From positions 1 to 42,431 of the forward strand of contig DAIOHQ010000008.1 of assembly GCA_036744635.1 (NCBI GenBank): DNA of 42,431 nucleotides. Direction: 5' to 3'. This stretch comes from DAIOHQ01 sp036744635 (lineage in GTDB: Bacteria > Planctomycetota > Phycisphaerae > Tepidisphaerales > Tepidisphaeraceae). The position numbers and the translations under genes were made by a program. Shown piece after piece: positions 1-8,092 of this stretch (positions are counted from its first letter, which is position 1; each line of letters opens with the position of its first letter). The notes under the pieces are model-generated. The model saw nothing but the letters and a program-made list of their open reading frames with translations. It did no database searches and was not told where the DNA came from.

Positions 1-345
1 GGGCAGGGGGGACAGGGCGGCAATCGGGAAAAGTACCAGGAGTTGGCCAAGTCCCGCGAGGACCTGATGGCCAGCGCGCCCAAAGGTGACGATGCGGCCA
101 AGCAGATCAAGGCCGTGCTCACCGAGGATCAGAACAAACAGCTCGACGCCAAGGCCGCGGAGCTCGAGAAACAGCGCGCCGAGATGCGCGACCAGATGAA
201 CCTGGGCGGGCGCGGCTTCGGCGGTGGGCAGGGCGGTCAGGGGGGGCAAGGCGGACCCGGCGCGCGGGGCGGGCAAGGCAGAGGCCGCGGCGGCAAGGGC
301 GGCCGCGGCGCAGGTGGCGGCGCCGGCGCCGCTGGGAATGTCTGA
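1..345 (+). CDS. C-terminal part of a Gly/Gln/Arg-rich protein (5' end outside window)
   Basis: The frame is open from base 1 and stops at 343-345. The first part is charged and helical (KYQELAKSREDLMAS, then AVLTEDQNKQLDAKAAELEKQ), which recalls the LTxxQ helices of Spy/CpxP-like periplasmic proteins. It is followed by a tail of about 40 residues made almost only of Gly, Gln, Arg and Ala (GGQGGQGG, GRGRGGKGGRG). The in-frame TTG at 43 lies inside the helical part, so it is unlikely to be the true start. The gene converges with spoVG. The Spy-like reading is inference from a short helix; the low-complexity tail is directly visible. Function is unknown. Confidence 0.7.
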   Translation, partial: GQGGQGGNREKYQELAKSREDLMASAPKGDDAAKQIKAVLTEDQNKQLDAKAAELEKQRAEMRDQMNLGGRGFGGGQGGQGGQGGPGARGGQGRGRGGKGGRGAGGGAGAAGNV

Positions 346-372
346 TCCAGGCGGCGGCTTTTGCGATATCGC

Positions 373-530
373 GTAGCATGGGTTTCCAACCCATGCCAAG
401 CACTTTCGGATTTCAGAGCAGGTAAGAGGGGTAGAATCCGGCCAATTTCTCCCGGTATCTATTGGTATAAAAGCCACTTGGCACGGGTTGGAAACCCGTG
501 CTACGGAAGAGCAAAGTGCGCCGCTCGAAC
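373..530. repeat. Interspersed palindromic repeat, family A (paired, inverted copies)
   Basis: Two inverted copies of a GTAGCAYGGGTTTCCAACCC-type palindrome lie at 373-397 and 480-504. Each forms its own hairpin and together they form a larger stem. Related copies are at 5043-5119 and 24161-24394. The right copy and its flank supply the last codons and the stop of spoVG. Confidence 0.75.
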
Positions 531-980
531 GTTGTCATGGTCAACGGCCGCTGCAGGAGATTCGGGATAATCCAGATCCAGGTTGGGGGCGACATATCCC
601 GGCTGCTTGCTGCGCTGAACCTCTTCCTGATAGGCCATCAGCACCTGATGCTCGATTTCCTGCCGGGCGTGGGCGTGAATCGGATGGGCGATGTCGGCGT
701 ACAGCTTGAGTCGGCTGTGATCGCGAAACTGCTGATGGCGGTTTTCGTTCAGGCGGGCGCCGCAGTTGTTGCAGAAGCGCGCCCGCAGATGATTCTTCTC
801 CGCGCAGCGCGGGCAATGATCGGAAAGCTTGCGCGAGGGCATGGCCAGGAAAATGCCGTCGTTGCCTTCGATCAGCTTGACTTCGCGCACCACGAAGGTG
901 TTGTCAAAAGTCAGCGAGCAAAATGCCCGCAGCCGGCTGCTGTTGCCGCACAGGTTGATGCGAACTTCTGTCAATTCCAT
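501..980 (-). CDS. spoVG: SpoVG family protein with inserted zinc ribbon
   Basis: SpoVG is a small nucleic-acid-binding regulator. Residues 1-50 follow the family (MELTEVRI, then FDNTFVVREVKLIEGNDGIFLAMPSRK), and the conserved DIAHPI motif returns at 96-101. Between them sits an extra segment of about 40 residues with CPRC (Cys56, Cys59) and CNNCG (Cys70, Cys73), spaced as a rubredoxin-knuckle zinc ribbon. At 159 aa it is much longer than the usual 85-100 aa. The ATG at 978-980 has an AAGGGG Shine-Dalgarno about 8 nt upstream. The gene lies 147 nt downstream of ispE on the same strand, the linkage known from Bacillus. The last 20 or so residues are low-complexity and the stop codon falls within a family A repeat, so the C-terminus was probably reshaped by the repeat. 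The zinc-binding role is inferred. Confidence 0.9.
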   Translation of the reverse strand: MELTEVRINLCGNSSRLRAFCSLTFDNTFVVREVKLIEGNDGIFLAMPSRKLSDHCPRCAEKNHLRARFCNNCGARLNENRHQQFRDHSRLKLYADIAHPIHAHARQEIEHQVLMAYQEEVQRSKQPGYVAPNLDLDYPESPAAAVDHDNVRAAHFALP

Positions 981-1127
981 GACGATACCCCTTCAGGTTG
1001 AAACACACAGAGTTGAAGCACACGGAAATGTCTCCGTCATTCGTTGCCGGGTGTCGCGCGGAAGTGATGAAGCGCGATTCCGGCAATTATCATAGCCACG
1101 GCCGGAGCGGCGATGGCTCATAAGATA

Positions 1128-2072
1128 TTACCTTTCGACCAACCCGTCGCTGCAATCATCACGAATCTCTGGAGCCACCGGCACGGCCAGCGCATCCACA
1201 TCATGTCTATCGCGGATGATCTCGGCGGCGCGCCCCGCCGAAGCCTCATCGTCATACAAGGAAAACAAGGAGCTGCCGCTGCCGCTCATCCGTACGATCC
1301 ACCCCAACTCCCGCTCGCAATCCATCCGCAGTTGCGCCAAATCCTGCCGAAGCGAAAACGCGGCCGCCTCCAGATCATTGCTCAATAAAGGCAGGAGATG
1401 GCCGGCCGAGAGTTGCGACCATTCCTGCCAGTTCGGCTCGTTCTCCACGAGCTCATCGGACCCAAGTTTCAAGTCGTCGAATCGGCGATACGCTTCGGCG
1501 GTCGAAAGGTGAATCGCCGGGAGGATCAGCAGAGCCCACATCGCTGCCATGCGTTCGGCGTTCTGGCTCACAGTCTGTCCCGGCGCAGGTGTCGGCCGGA
1601 CGTGCTCGCCGCGGCCGCTGACGATCGCGCTGGGAGCATGAAAGAAAAAAGGCAGATCGCTCCCCAGCCGCGCCGACAGCTCGCTCAATTCGCCAACCGA
1701 CAGCTTCAGGTTCCACATCTGGTTGAGCGCCAACAGCGCGTGTGCCCCGTCAGAGCTTCCGCCTCCCAGTCCTGCTCCGACGGGAATCCTCTTCGACAGG
1801 AAGGCGGCAACGCCGCATGGCGACCCGGAACCTCCCGCAGCCGCGGCCGCCTCCAGAGCGGACGCGGCCTTGACGATGAGGTTCTCGTCATCGCAAGGCA
1901 GATCTGCCCGGTCGCACGCCAGGGCAAATCCCGGGGATTGCACACGGTTGAATTCAAGAATGTCAAAGAGCCCAACGGTCGTCATCCACGACAACAACGG
2001 ATGAAAACCATCGCCGCGCCGGCGGCCGACGCGGAGGTGCAGGTTGATTTTGGCCGGCGCCAATACGCGCAT
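1128..2072 (-). CDS. ispE: 4-diphosphocytidyl-2-C-methyl-D-erythritol kinase
   Basis: IspE is the GHMP kinase of the MEP isoprenoid pathway; it phosphorylates CDP-methylerythritol at the 2-hydroxyl. Visible signatures are the N-terminal APAKINLHLRVGRRRGDGFHPL, the ATP-binding glycine loop PVGAGLGGGSSDGAHAL near the middle, and the C-terminal MSGSGSSLFSL. Length (314 aa) is slightly above the usual 280-300. An in-frame GTG at 2096 would add eight residues (MPILTLHV), but family members begin at MxxLAPAKIN, so I chose the ATG at 2070-2072. It is followed by spoVG on the same strand and faces the Sua5 gene divergently. A TTGACG-16-TACTCT promoter lies at 2191-2218. Confidence 0.93.
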   Translation of the reverse strand: MRVLAPAKINLHLRVGRRRGDGFHPLLSWMTTVGLFDILEFNRVQSPGFALACDRADLPCDDENLIVKAASALEAAAAAGGSGSPCGVAAFLSKRIPVGAGLGGGSSDGAHALLALNQMWNLKLSVGELSELSARLGSDLPFFFHAPSAIVSGRGEHVRPTPAPGQTVSQNAERMAAMWALLILPAIHLSTAEAYRRFDDLKLGSDELVENEPNWQEWSQLSAGHLLPLLSNDLEAAAFSLRQDLAQLRMDCERELGWIVRMSGSGSSLFSLYDDEASAGRAAEIIRDRHDVDALAVPVAPEIRDDCSDGLVER

Positions 2073-2190
2073 GACATGGAGCGTCAGGATCGGCACATGC
2101 GTGTCAAGCGCTGCGGCATTGGTTCCTGTGACTTCGACGCACTTCTCGAGATGAAAAACATCACTTACGTGGACATGTTCACTGGCAGTC

Positions 2191-2218
2191 AGAGTAGCTT
2201 ATCGGACGAAGGCGTCAA
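2191..2218 (-). promoter_or_regulatory. Putative sigma-70-type promoter for ispE-spoVG
   Basis: Read on the minus strand: TTGACG (2213-2218), 16-nt spacer, TACTCT (2191-2196). It lies about 120 nt upstream of the chosen ispE start, in the divergent 187-nt gap before the Sua5 gene. This is pattern matching only. Confidence 0.4.
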
Positions 2219-2271
2219 GAAAAAAATCTCGTTGGGCTGGCATCGCAATGAAACTGTGATCGTCCCCATGC

Positions 2272-2277
2272 TATGCT
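2272..2277 (+). promoter_or_regulatory. Possible -10 element (TATGCT) directly before the Sua5 start
   Basis: TATGCT ends 6 nt before the GTG at 2284, so a transcript from it would be leaderless. No convincing -35 hexamer is visible at the expected distance. Confidence 0.25.
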
Positions 2278-2283
2278 TCCCCC

Positions 2284-3273
2284 GTGAGCGAGTTGTTGCT
2301 TGATAATGCGGTCGAGGTCCTGCGCCGCGGCGGCCTGGTCGCCTTCCCCACCGAGACCGTCTATGGCCTGGGCGCCGACGCCACCAATAGCGCGGCGGTG
2401 GCGCGCATCTTCGCCGTGAAGGGTCGGCCGCTCACCAATCCGCTCATCATCCACGTCGCCAGCGCCGCCGTCGCCGCCCGCTATGCCCGGCCCTGGCCTG
2501 CGGCCGCCGAAAAACTTGCTGACCGCTTCTGGCCAGGCCCGCTCACGCTCATCGTGGCCAAATCACCCGACATCGTTGATGAAGCCACCGCCGGCCGGCC
2601 GACGGTGGGTCTGCGCTCTCCCGACCACCCGCTTGCACTTCGCCTGCTGAAAAAATTCGACGGCCCGCTGGCGGGTCCCAGCGCCAACCGCTCGATGCGG
2701 GTCAGCCCGACCACCGCCGATCACGTCTACGCCGAACTGGGGGATCATGTGGACCTGATTCTCGATGGCGGGGCGTGCCGGGTCGGCATCGAGTCCACCG
2801 TGCTCGATCTCACCGCCGACGTGCCCACGATTCTCCGTCCCGGCGCGGTTACCCAGCAGCAGATTGAGGAGGTGATTGGAACCGTGCGGCTTCGTCAGGC
2901 AACTGTTGATCCCGCAATCGCGTCAATCAGTCCAGGGCAGCACCCCATCCACTATGCCCCGGCCACGCCCGCCTATCGCTTCGATACTACACAGCGCGGC
3001 CTGATCCAGCCGGAAACCAAGGGACAATTCAACGGCATCATGGCCGTCGGCACCGGCGATGAAGTCCACCAATGGGGGCCGATCATCGCCATGCCGAAGT
3101 TGCCCGACATCTATGCCCGCCACCTCTACCAGGTGCTGCGCGAGCTGGATGGCATGAACCTTCGCGCCCTCTATATCGAGATGCCCCCGGATACCCCGCA
3201 ATGGACCGCCATCCGCGACCGCCTTCTCCGCGCCACCCAGCCCTTGGCGCTTTCGCCGTTGTTCAATGCATGA
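2284..3273 (+). CDS. L-threonylcarbamoyladenylate synthase (Sua5 type)
   Basis: TsaC/Sua5 enzymes make threonylcarbamoyl-AMP from Thr, bicarbonate and ATP for the t6A37 modification of ANN-decoding tRNAs. The YrdC domain is clear: PTETVYGLG (22-30), KGRPLTNPL (46-54), GPSANRS (131-137) and GIESTVLDL (168-176). A C-terminal extension with the linker SPGQHPIHYAP (216-226) marks the long Sua5 form rather than the short TsaC form. The start is a GTG at 2284 with no Shine-Dalgarno, possibly leaderless. A rho-independent terminator follows at 3306-3343. Confidence 0.93.
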   Translation: MSELLLDNAVEVLRRGGLVAFPTETVYGLGADATNSAAVARIFAVKGRPLTNPLIIHVASAAVAARYARPWPAAAEKLADRFWPGPLTLIVAKSPDIVDEATAGRPTVGLRSPDHPLALRLLKKFDGPLAGPSANRSMRVSPTTADHVYAELGDHVDLILDGGACRVGIESTVLDLTADVPTILRPGAVTQQQIEEVIGTVRLRQATVDPAIASISPGQHPIHYAPATPAYRFDTTQRGLIQPETKGQFNGIMAVGTGDEVHQWGPIIAMPKLPDIYARHLYQVLRELDGMNLRALYIEMPPDTPQWTAIRDRLLRATQPLALSPLFNA

Positions 3274-3305
3274 ACCCAGGCTGAAGGGCAATCCATCAAA
3301 TGAAG

Positions 3306-3343
3306 AACCTCACCCGATACTCACGGGTGGGGTTTTGATTTTT
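3306..3343 (+). terminator. Rho-independent terminator after the Sua5 gene
   Basis: AACCTCACCCG (3306-3316) pairs with CGGGTGGGGTT (3324-3334), 11 bp with one G-U pair and a 7-nt loop. The T-rich tract TTTTGATTTTT follows. Confidence 0.75.
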
Positions 3344-3477
3344 AATGGAGACCGGTGCTCGCCGTTACACCGATCTCCGCGATCAGGCTGCCCGGCCATA
3401 TAGCCGGAGACCCACAGCCTCTATCCTGTTATCGACGATTGCCGAATTGAACTTGAATCATCCTGCTATTTTCCTCA

Positions 3478-3750
3478 TGCGGTGGTGCGGACATTCTTGT
3501 CCGCAATGGCTTCCTGTACGGTGGGCGTACCCGCCCACCATCTGCGACATGCGGCGGGGCAGACATTCTTGTCTGCCACGCCTGGATGAGCATCAGATAT
3601 GCTCAATCCTGGTGGTGCGGACATTCTTGTCCGCAATGGCTGGATGAGTGGTGTATGTACTGTGATTGGTGGGGCGGACATTCCTGTCTGCCATGGCTGG
3701 ATGAGCGGCAGATGTACTCACCTGCCCGAATCCAGCCATATCTCCTCATG
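3478..3750. repeat. Repeat cluster, family B (GGACATTCTTGTCC units)
   Basis: Several degenerate copies of a unit containing GCGGACATTCTTGTCCGC or GCAGACATTCTTGTCTGC, followed by CAATGGCTGGATGAGC, at about 3485, 3557, 3615 and 3671. Each core is a short palindrome. The same family recurs at 18650-18830 and 26887-27030. Nothing coding is recognised between 3344 and 3833. Confidence 0.75.
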
Positions 3751-3833
3751 CTGCCCGAACTGTCCCGCACCGGTCGGCATGGGCACGCCCACCCCATTTG
3801 CATGATCTCCCGCAGCGAGTGAAACTCTCACCA

Positions 3834-4679
3834 ATGCCGCCGGCTACACCCGACGTAATCGAACTCACAGACGTAGGCCTGCGGCGTGGCCGGCGCTGGA
3901 TCCTGCGCCATCTGAACTGGACCGTCCCCGCCGGCGCCTGCGCCGCCATTCTCGGTCCCAATGGCAGCGGAAAGTCCACGCTTGCGCGCATTCTCGCCTG
4001 TCACTATTGGCCAACCGAAGGAACATCCAGCATCCTGGGCGCGCGATTTGGCGACGCCAATCTGCTTGAGGTGCGCAAGGCGATCCGCCTCGTGCAGCCG
4101 GCCGGGCCGTATGACATCGATCCGCAACTGACCGCCGAACAGGTGGTGCTCACCGGCTTCTTTGGAACCATCGGCCTCTACGAAAAGACCACGCCGGCCA
4201 TGGCACAAGAGGCCGACCGGCTGCTGAAGCAGGTGGGATTATGGAAAGTGCGCGACCACGTCTATGCAACGCTCAGCACCGGCGAAAGAGTGCGGGCATT
4301 GATCGCGCGGGCGCTGGTTGTCAGGCCGCGTCTGCTGCTGTTGGACGAGCCGACGGCCGGCATGGATTTGCTGGCGCGGGAACAGGTGTTGGCCACGATC
4401 CAGGCCCTATTTGACAAGAAATACCAAGCCAAGTCCCAAGATCGTCCGGCGGTGATCTTCATTACACATCATGTCGAAGAACTGCCTCCGGCGACTTCGC
4501 AGGTGCTGCTGCTGAGCGATGGCCGCGCCGCCGCGGCCGGAACCCCGGATGAAGTGCTTCGCGATGAGGTATTGAGCGGCGTGTACAAGTGTCCGGTGCG
4601 GGTGCACAAGCGCGGTGGCAGATATTCCGTTTATGTGCATCCCGACGCCTGGAAGGGGCTGCTGGGACGGCGGCAGTAA
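3834..4679 (+). CDS. ABC transporter-type ATPase (lone ATP-binding protein)
   Basis: A single ABC ATPase domain of 281 aa. Visible are Walker A GPNGSGKST (41-49), a Q-loop glutamine near 88, the signature LSTGE (147-151), Walker B with D-loop LLLLDEPTAGMD (167-178) and the switch histidine in FITHH (H212). No permease or binding protein is adjacent, so it may serve distant membrane partners or act in the cytosol; the layout recalls the YlmA/ModF-like group, which is inference. The ATG at 3834 was chosen because the upstream in-frame TTG at 3798 adds residues unlike the family. It is flanked on both sides by repeat-rich spacers and appears monocistronic. Confidence 0.87.
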   Translation: MPPATPDVIELTDVGLRRGRRWILRHLNWTVPAGACAAILGPNGSGKSTLARILACHYWPTEGTSSILGARFGDANLLEVRKAIRLVQPAGPYDIDPQLTAEQVVLTGFFGTIGLYEKTTPAMAQEADRLLKQVGLWKVRDHVYATLSTGERVRALIARALVVRPRLLLLDEPTAGMDLLAREQVLATIQALFDKKYQAKSQDRPAVIFITHHVEELPPATSQVLLLSDGRAAAAGTPDEVLRDEVLSGVYKCPVRVHKRGGRYSVYVHPDAWKGLLGRRQ

Positions 4680-4718
4680 GGGGGTGTAGCGCATGTTTTG
4701 GCAACCGTCTTTTTCTGG

Positions 4719-4775
4719 CCCCCTCGCCCGGTACTCCGGGAGAGGGCTGGGGTGAGGGGATCTTCACCCTCACTC
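4719..4775. repeat. Repeat, family C (GTACTCCGGGAGAGGG)
   Basis: CCCTCGCCCGGTACTCCGGG followed by AGAGGGCTGGGGTGAGGGGA folds into a GC-rich hairpin. A related inverted copy is at 25441-25481. It may also end transcription of the ABC gene. Confidence 0.6.
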
Positions 4776-4990
4776 TAACCCAACCCGGAATCCGCCACGA
4801 AGACACCCACGCGGTCACCCACAGCATCCTGATGCGCGCCAAGCACCAGACCTGTCGCTATATCAAGGCCGTTCACAATCTGGATTCCAAAACCATCCGC
4901 CTGCGCAGCGATGCGTCGAATCATGCGCTGTGAGAAAGTCGGCTTGCCGACTTTCCACTCGTTGCACCAAGCATGCGCACAGCGGCCGTC
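4776..4990. other. Intergenic stretch with no recognised gene
   Basis: Both strands have short open frames here (up to about 50 codons), but none shows a start with a ribosome site or a recognisable domain. It could be a decayed gene fragment caught between repeats. Confidence 0.3.
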
Positions 4991-5025
4991 ATCCTGAACC
5001 GTACTCGGTGAAGGATCTGGCCGCA
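4991..5025. repeat. Repeat fragment, family H
   Basis: TCCTGAACCGTACTCGGTGA followed by AGGATCTGGCC is similar to one arm of the hairpin at 20978-21041. Confidence 0.45.
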
Positions 5026-5042
5026 GCGCTCGCGCATTCAAC

Positions 5043-5119
5043 GTGGCATTGGGCTACCAGCCCATGCGCTCGAAGCGCAGCGCTCTGCTCTTCCGTAGCA
5101 CGGGTTTCCAACCCGTGCC
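5043..5119. repeat. Repeat, family A (single left half)
   Basis: Contains the outer palindrome GGGCTACCAGCCC and the inner one GTAGCACGGGTTTCCAACCC joined by a GAAGCGCAGCGCTCT linker, in the same order as the left arm of the full element at 24161-24394. No right arm is present. Confidence 0.65.
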
Positions 5120-5172
5120 AGATACCTTCCGATTGCAGAAGTGTGTGAGAATGGCCAGCCCCGATGCGATCC

Positions 5173-5598
5173 TTACGAAGCCAGCGCCCGCTGCAGAGTT
5201 TCAACCTGCATTGCATTGGGCTGGTCTCCCAATCCCCCATTCAATACCTGCGTGAATTGTGCGCCGACGTGATATTGCCCATCATCCAGTTGCCGCGAGT
5301 AGGCCACCGTGCAGCGAATGTACATCACCGCGCCGCTTCCGTCCAGGTTGAGCAGGAATTCCTGTCCCATATCCATTCCGTCCAGGTGGGTGAAGCCAAT
5401 GCCGTTGGTGGAGAAATCCAGGAGATAGACCAGCAGAGGGGTTGCGGCAGCTCCCTGCCCACAGAGCGTGATCGACAGCGGCGTGCGATGGCGGATGCGC
5501 TCGGCCCGCCGGGCATTGGCGGCATTGCCGCCGCCGCACAGGGCGTCCAGGGCTTCGAGAATTTCGCGCGTCTGCTCCGCGGTGAATGAAATGGCCAT
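5173..5598 (-). CDS. PilZ domain protein, probable cyclic-di-GMP binder
   Basis: A 141-aa single-domain protein. It carries the two PilZ signatures for c-di-GMP: RxxxR (R34 and R38 in RRAERIRHR) and DxSxxG (DFSTNG, 61-66), then strands ending in VGAQF, as in the family. The short N-terminal segment (FTAEQTREILEALDAL) is helical. The ATG at 5598 was chosen; the frame runs open to 5736 but the extra 46 residues are Arg/Pro-rich and unlike PilZ proteins. It lies 147 nt downstream of leuA on the same strand, with a hairpin between them, so it is probably a separate unit. Effector targets cannot be told from the sequence. Confidence 0.85.
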   Translation of the reverse strand: MAISFTAEQTREILEALDALCGGGNAANARRAERIRHRTPLSITLCGQGAAATPLLVYLLDFSTNGIGFTHLDGMDMGQEFLLNLDGSGAVMYIRCTVAYSRQLDDGQYHVGAQFTQVLNGGLGDQPNAMQVETLQRALAS

Positions 5599-5633
5599 GA
5601 TGTATCTGCTATCGAAAGATTTGCGCGCAATCT

Positions 5634-5687
5634 TAATTGATGAAACAAATCCCGCCGGCGGCGTGCCCCTGCACGTCGCCGGTGGCG
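5634..5687 (-). terminator. Possible terminator of leuA
   Basis: On the minus strand a GC-rich hairpin (5653-5687; CGCCACCGGCGACGTGC with GCACGCCGCCGGCG, one or two bulges) is followed by the T-rich ATTTGTTTCATCAATT. The stem is imperfect. Confidence 0.35.
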
Positions 5688-5745
5688 TCCTTATTGGACC
5701 TGCGCAAGCATTTGTCCGCGTCCGCCCCCGCGGCATCTCATCGGC

Positions 5746-7296
<1,551 letters not shown>

Positions 7297-7333
7297 GTCG
7301 GCTCCCGTTCTGGCGGCTTTCGCAGCCACGCAA

Positions 7334-7366
7334 ATAAAAAAACCCCGCGATCTGAGTCGCAGGGTT
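7334..7366 (-). terminator. Leucine attenuator terminator in the leuA leader
   Basis: On the minus strand AACCCTGCGA (7357-7366) pairs with TCGCGGGGTT (7341-7350) around a CTCAGA loop, followed by a T-run to 7336. It lies between the leader peptide and leuA, about 40 nt before the leuA start, so it would stop transcription when leucine is abundant. Confidence 0.8.
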
Positions 7367-7389
7367 CATCATCGTCAAGGTTCAGCGTT

Positions 7390-7435
7390 CCCTACGCCCA
7401 GGCGCACGATTTTCCCAGCCCACCAAGGGCGAGGG
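7390..7435 (-). promoter_or_regulatory. Anti-terminator and pre-emptor strands of the leu attenuator
   Basis: GGGCGTAGGG (7390-7399) can pair in two exclusive ways. It pairs with CCCTCGCCC (7427-7435), which lies over the leader's Leu codons, or its CGTAGGG part pairs with CCCTGCG (7358-7364), the left arm of the terminator, 7 bp with one G-U. A ribosome stalled on the Leu codons would cover the first partner and favour the anti-terminator. Pairings were found by eye, without energy calculation. Confidence 0.65.
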
Positions 7436-7466
7436 GAAGTCGAAGCACCAGCAGGGAATTCCGCAC
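7392..7466 (-). CDS. Leucine-rich leader peptide of leuA (attenuation)
   Basis: A 24-codon ORF starting with GTG at 7464-7466 and ending with TAG at 7392-7394. Seven of its residues are leucine, packed in LLVLRLPLALGGL. It sits between a consensus promoter (7473-7501) and a rho-independent hairpin (7334-7366) ahead of leuA, which is the arrangement of a ribosome-mediated leucine attenuator. The GTG is only 6 nt downstream of the -10 hexamer, so the leader is probably translated from a leaderless 5' end. The stop codon lies inside the anti-terminator strand. It is too short to be found by ordinary gene callers. Confidence 0.75.
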   Translation of the reverse strand: MRNSLLVLRLPLALGGLGKSCAWA

Positions 7467-7472
7467 CGCCAG

Positions 7473-7501
7473 ATTAAACCCCGTGAAATCGAATCTGTCA
7501 A
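7473..7501 (-). promoter_or_regulatory. leuA promoter (TTGACA-17-TTTAAT)
   Basis: Minus strand: TTGACA at 7496-7501, a 17-nt spacer, TTTAAT at 7473-7478. The expected transcription start falls at about 7466-7467, on the leader GTG. Confidence 0.75.
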
Positions 7502-7548
7502 GCTGACCCGAATTTCGCGCCGGGCCATCCGCCGCGCGGCCGCAAACC

Positions 7549-7576
7549 TTGACACCGACGCCCGCGTATCTATTCT
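7549..7576 (+). promoter_or_regulatory. Promoter of tRNA-Gln (TTGACA-16-TATTCT)
   Basis: TTGACA at 7549-7554, a 16-nt spacer and TATTCT at 7571-7576, 12 nt before the mature tRNA 5' end. It runs back to back with the leuA promoter. Confidence 0.65.
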
Positions 7577-7588
7577 ACAGTGACAACT

Positions 7589-7659
7589 TGGGGAATGGTG
7601 TAACGGTAGCACAGCAGTCTCTGAATCTGCTTGTCTAGGTTCAAATCCTAGTTCCCCAG
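7589..7659 (+). tRNA. tRNA-Gln (anticodon CUG)
   Basis: A full cloverleaf is visible. The acceptor stem TGGGGAA/TTCCCCA has the U1-A72 pair typical of bacterial tRNA-Gln. The D-arm is followed by an anticodon arm GCAGT-CTCTGAA-TCTGC (anticodon CTG, with a U-U at the loop-closing pair), and a T-arm CTAGG-TTCAAAT-CCTAG. The discriminator is G at 7659 and CCA is not encoded. It reads CAG codons. Confidence 0.95.
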
Positions 7660-7759
7660 CTTTTCGACAGGTTGAGAACCACAGAGAAACAGAAAGCAGC
7701 ATCAAGCATAACCCACGGTAGTACCGTGTGCGCCAGCAGCGCTCACCCTGAATCGGTTA

Positions 7760-8092
7760 TTACAGTTCGTTGGAGTCCGCCGTCTCGCTGGGTATATCTT
7801 CGTCGGGCTTCGGATAGTGATTTAGAGTTTTCGAAAACTTGTCGAGCATACGCTTGAGATGTTCGGTGGTGAGCTGTATGCGACAACCTTCGACCAGCAT
7901 GTCTGGCAGCATTGTAAAGAGCCTTAGACTGGCGATCCCATCGCCGCGCACCATCAGCATTGCGACGTCGATCCAGATGGTTGGCAATTGGTTGTTATCC
8001 ACCCGCGGCAGATCGCTGGAACTCACGCTCTTTATCCCAGGCATAAGAGACTGCTGTACTTGCGATTTCCGAGGCTGTTGTTTCTTGCTCAT
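7760..8092 (-). CDS. Hypothetical protein, third gene of the toxin-antitoxin operon
   Basis: A 110-aa protein that I do not recognise with certainty. The N-terminus is basic (MSKKQQPRKSQ); the middle (IWIDVAMLMVRGDGIASLRLFTMLPDMLVEGCRIQL) alternates like beta strands; the C-terminal HLKRMLDKFSKTL is helical and the tail is acidic. The middle recalls small DUF3467-like proteins, a weak impression. It overlaps the end of the XRE gene by 98 nt in another frame; starting at the internal Met at 8044 would cut this to 50 nt. Same strand and close packing suggest co-transcription with the toxin and antitoxin. Base composition is less GC-rich than the neighbourhood. Confidence 0.55.
   Translation of the reverse strand: MSKKQQPRKSQVQQSLMPGIKSVSSSDLPRVDNNQLPTIWIDVAMLMVRGDGIASLRLFTMLPDMLVEGCRIQLTTEHLKRMLDKFSKTLNHYPKPDEDIPSETADSNEL

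Noticed and set aside
3478..3750. CRISPR array made of GGACATTCTTGTCC repeats
   Set aside because: Units are degenerate, in both orientations, with irregular spacing, and no cas genes are nearby.
4781..4933. Short open stretch (RHEDTHAVTHSILMRAKHQ) as a gene
   Set aside because: No start, no ribosome site and no family recognised; possibly a decayed fragment.
7382..7705. 107-codon frame over the leu leader and tRNA
   Set aside because: It runs through the antisense of tRNA-Gln and two promoters; the leader ORF in another frame fits better.
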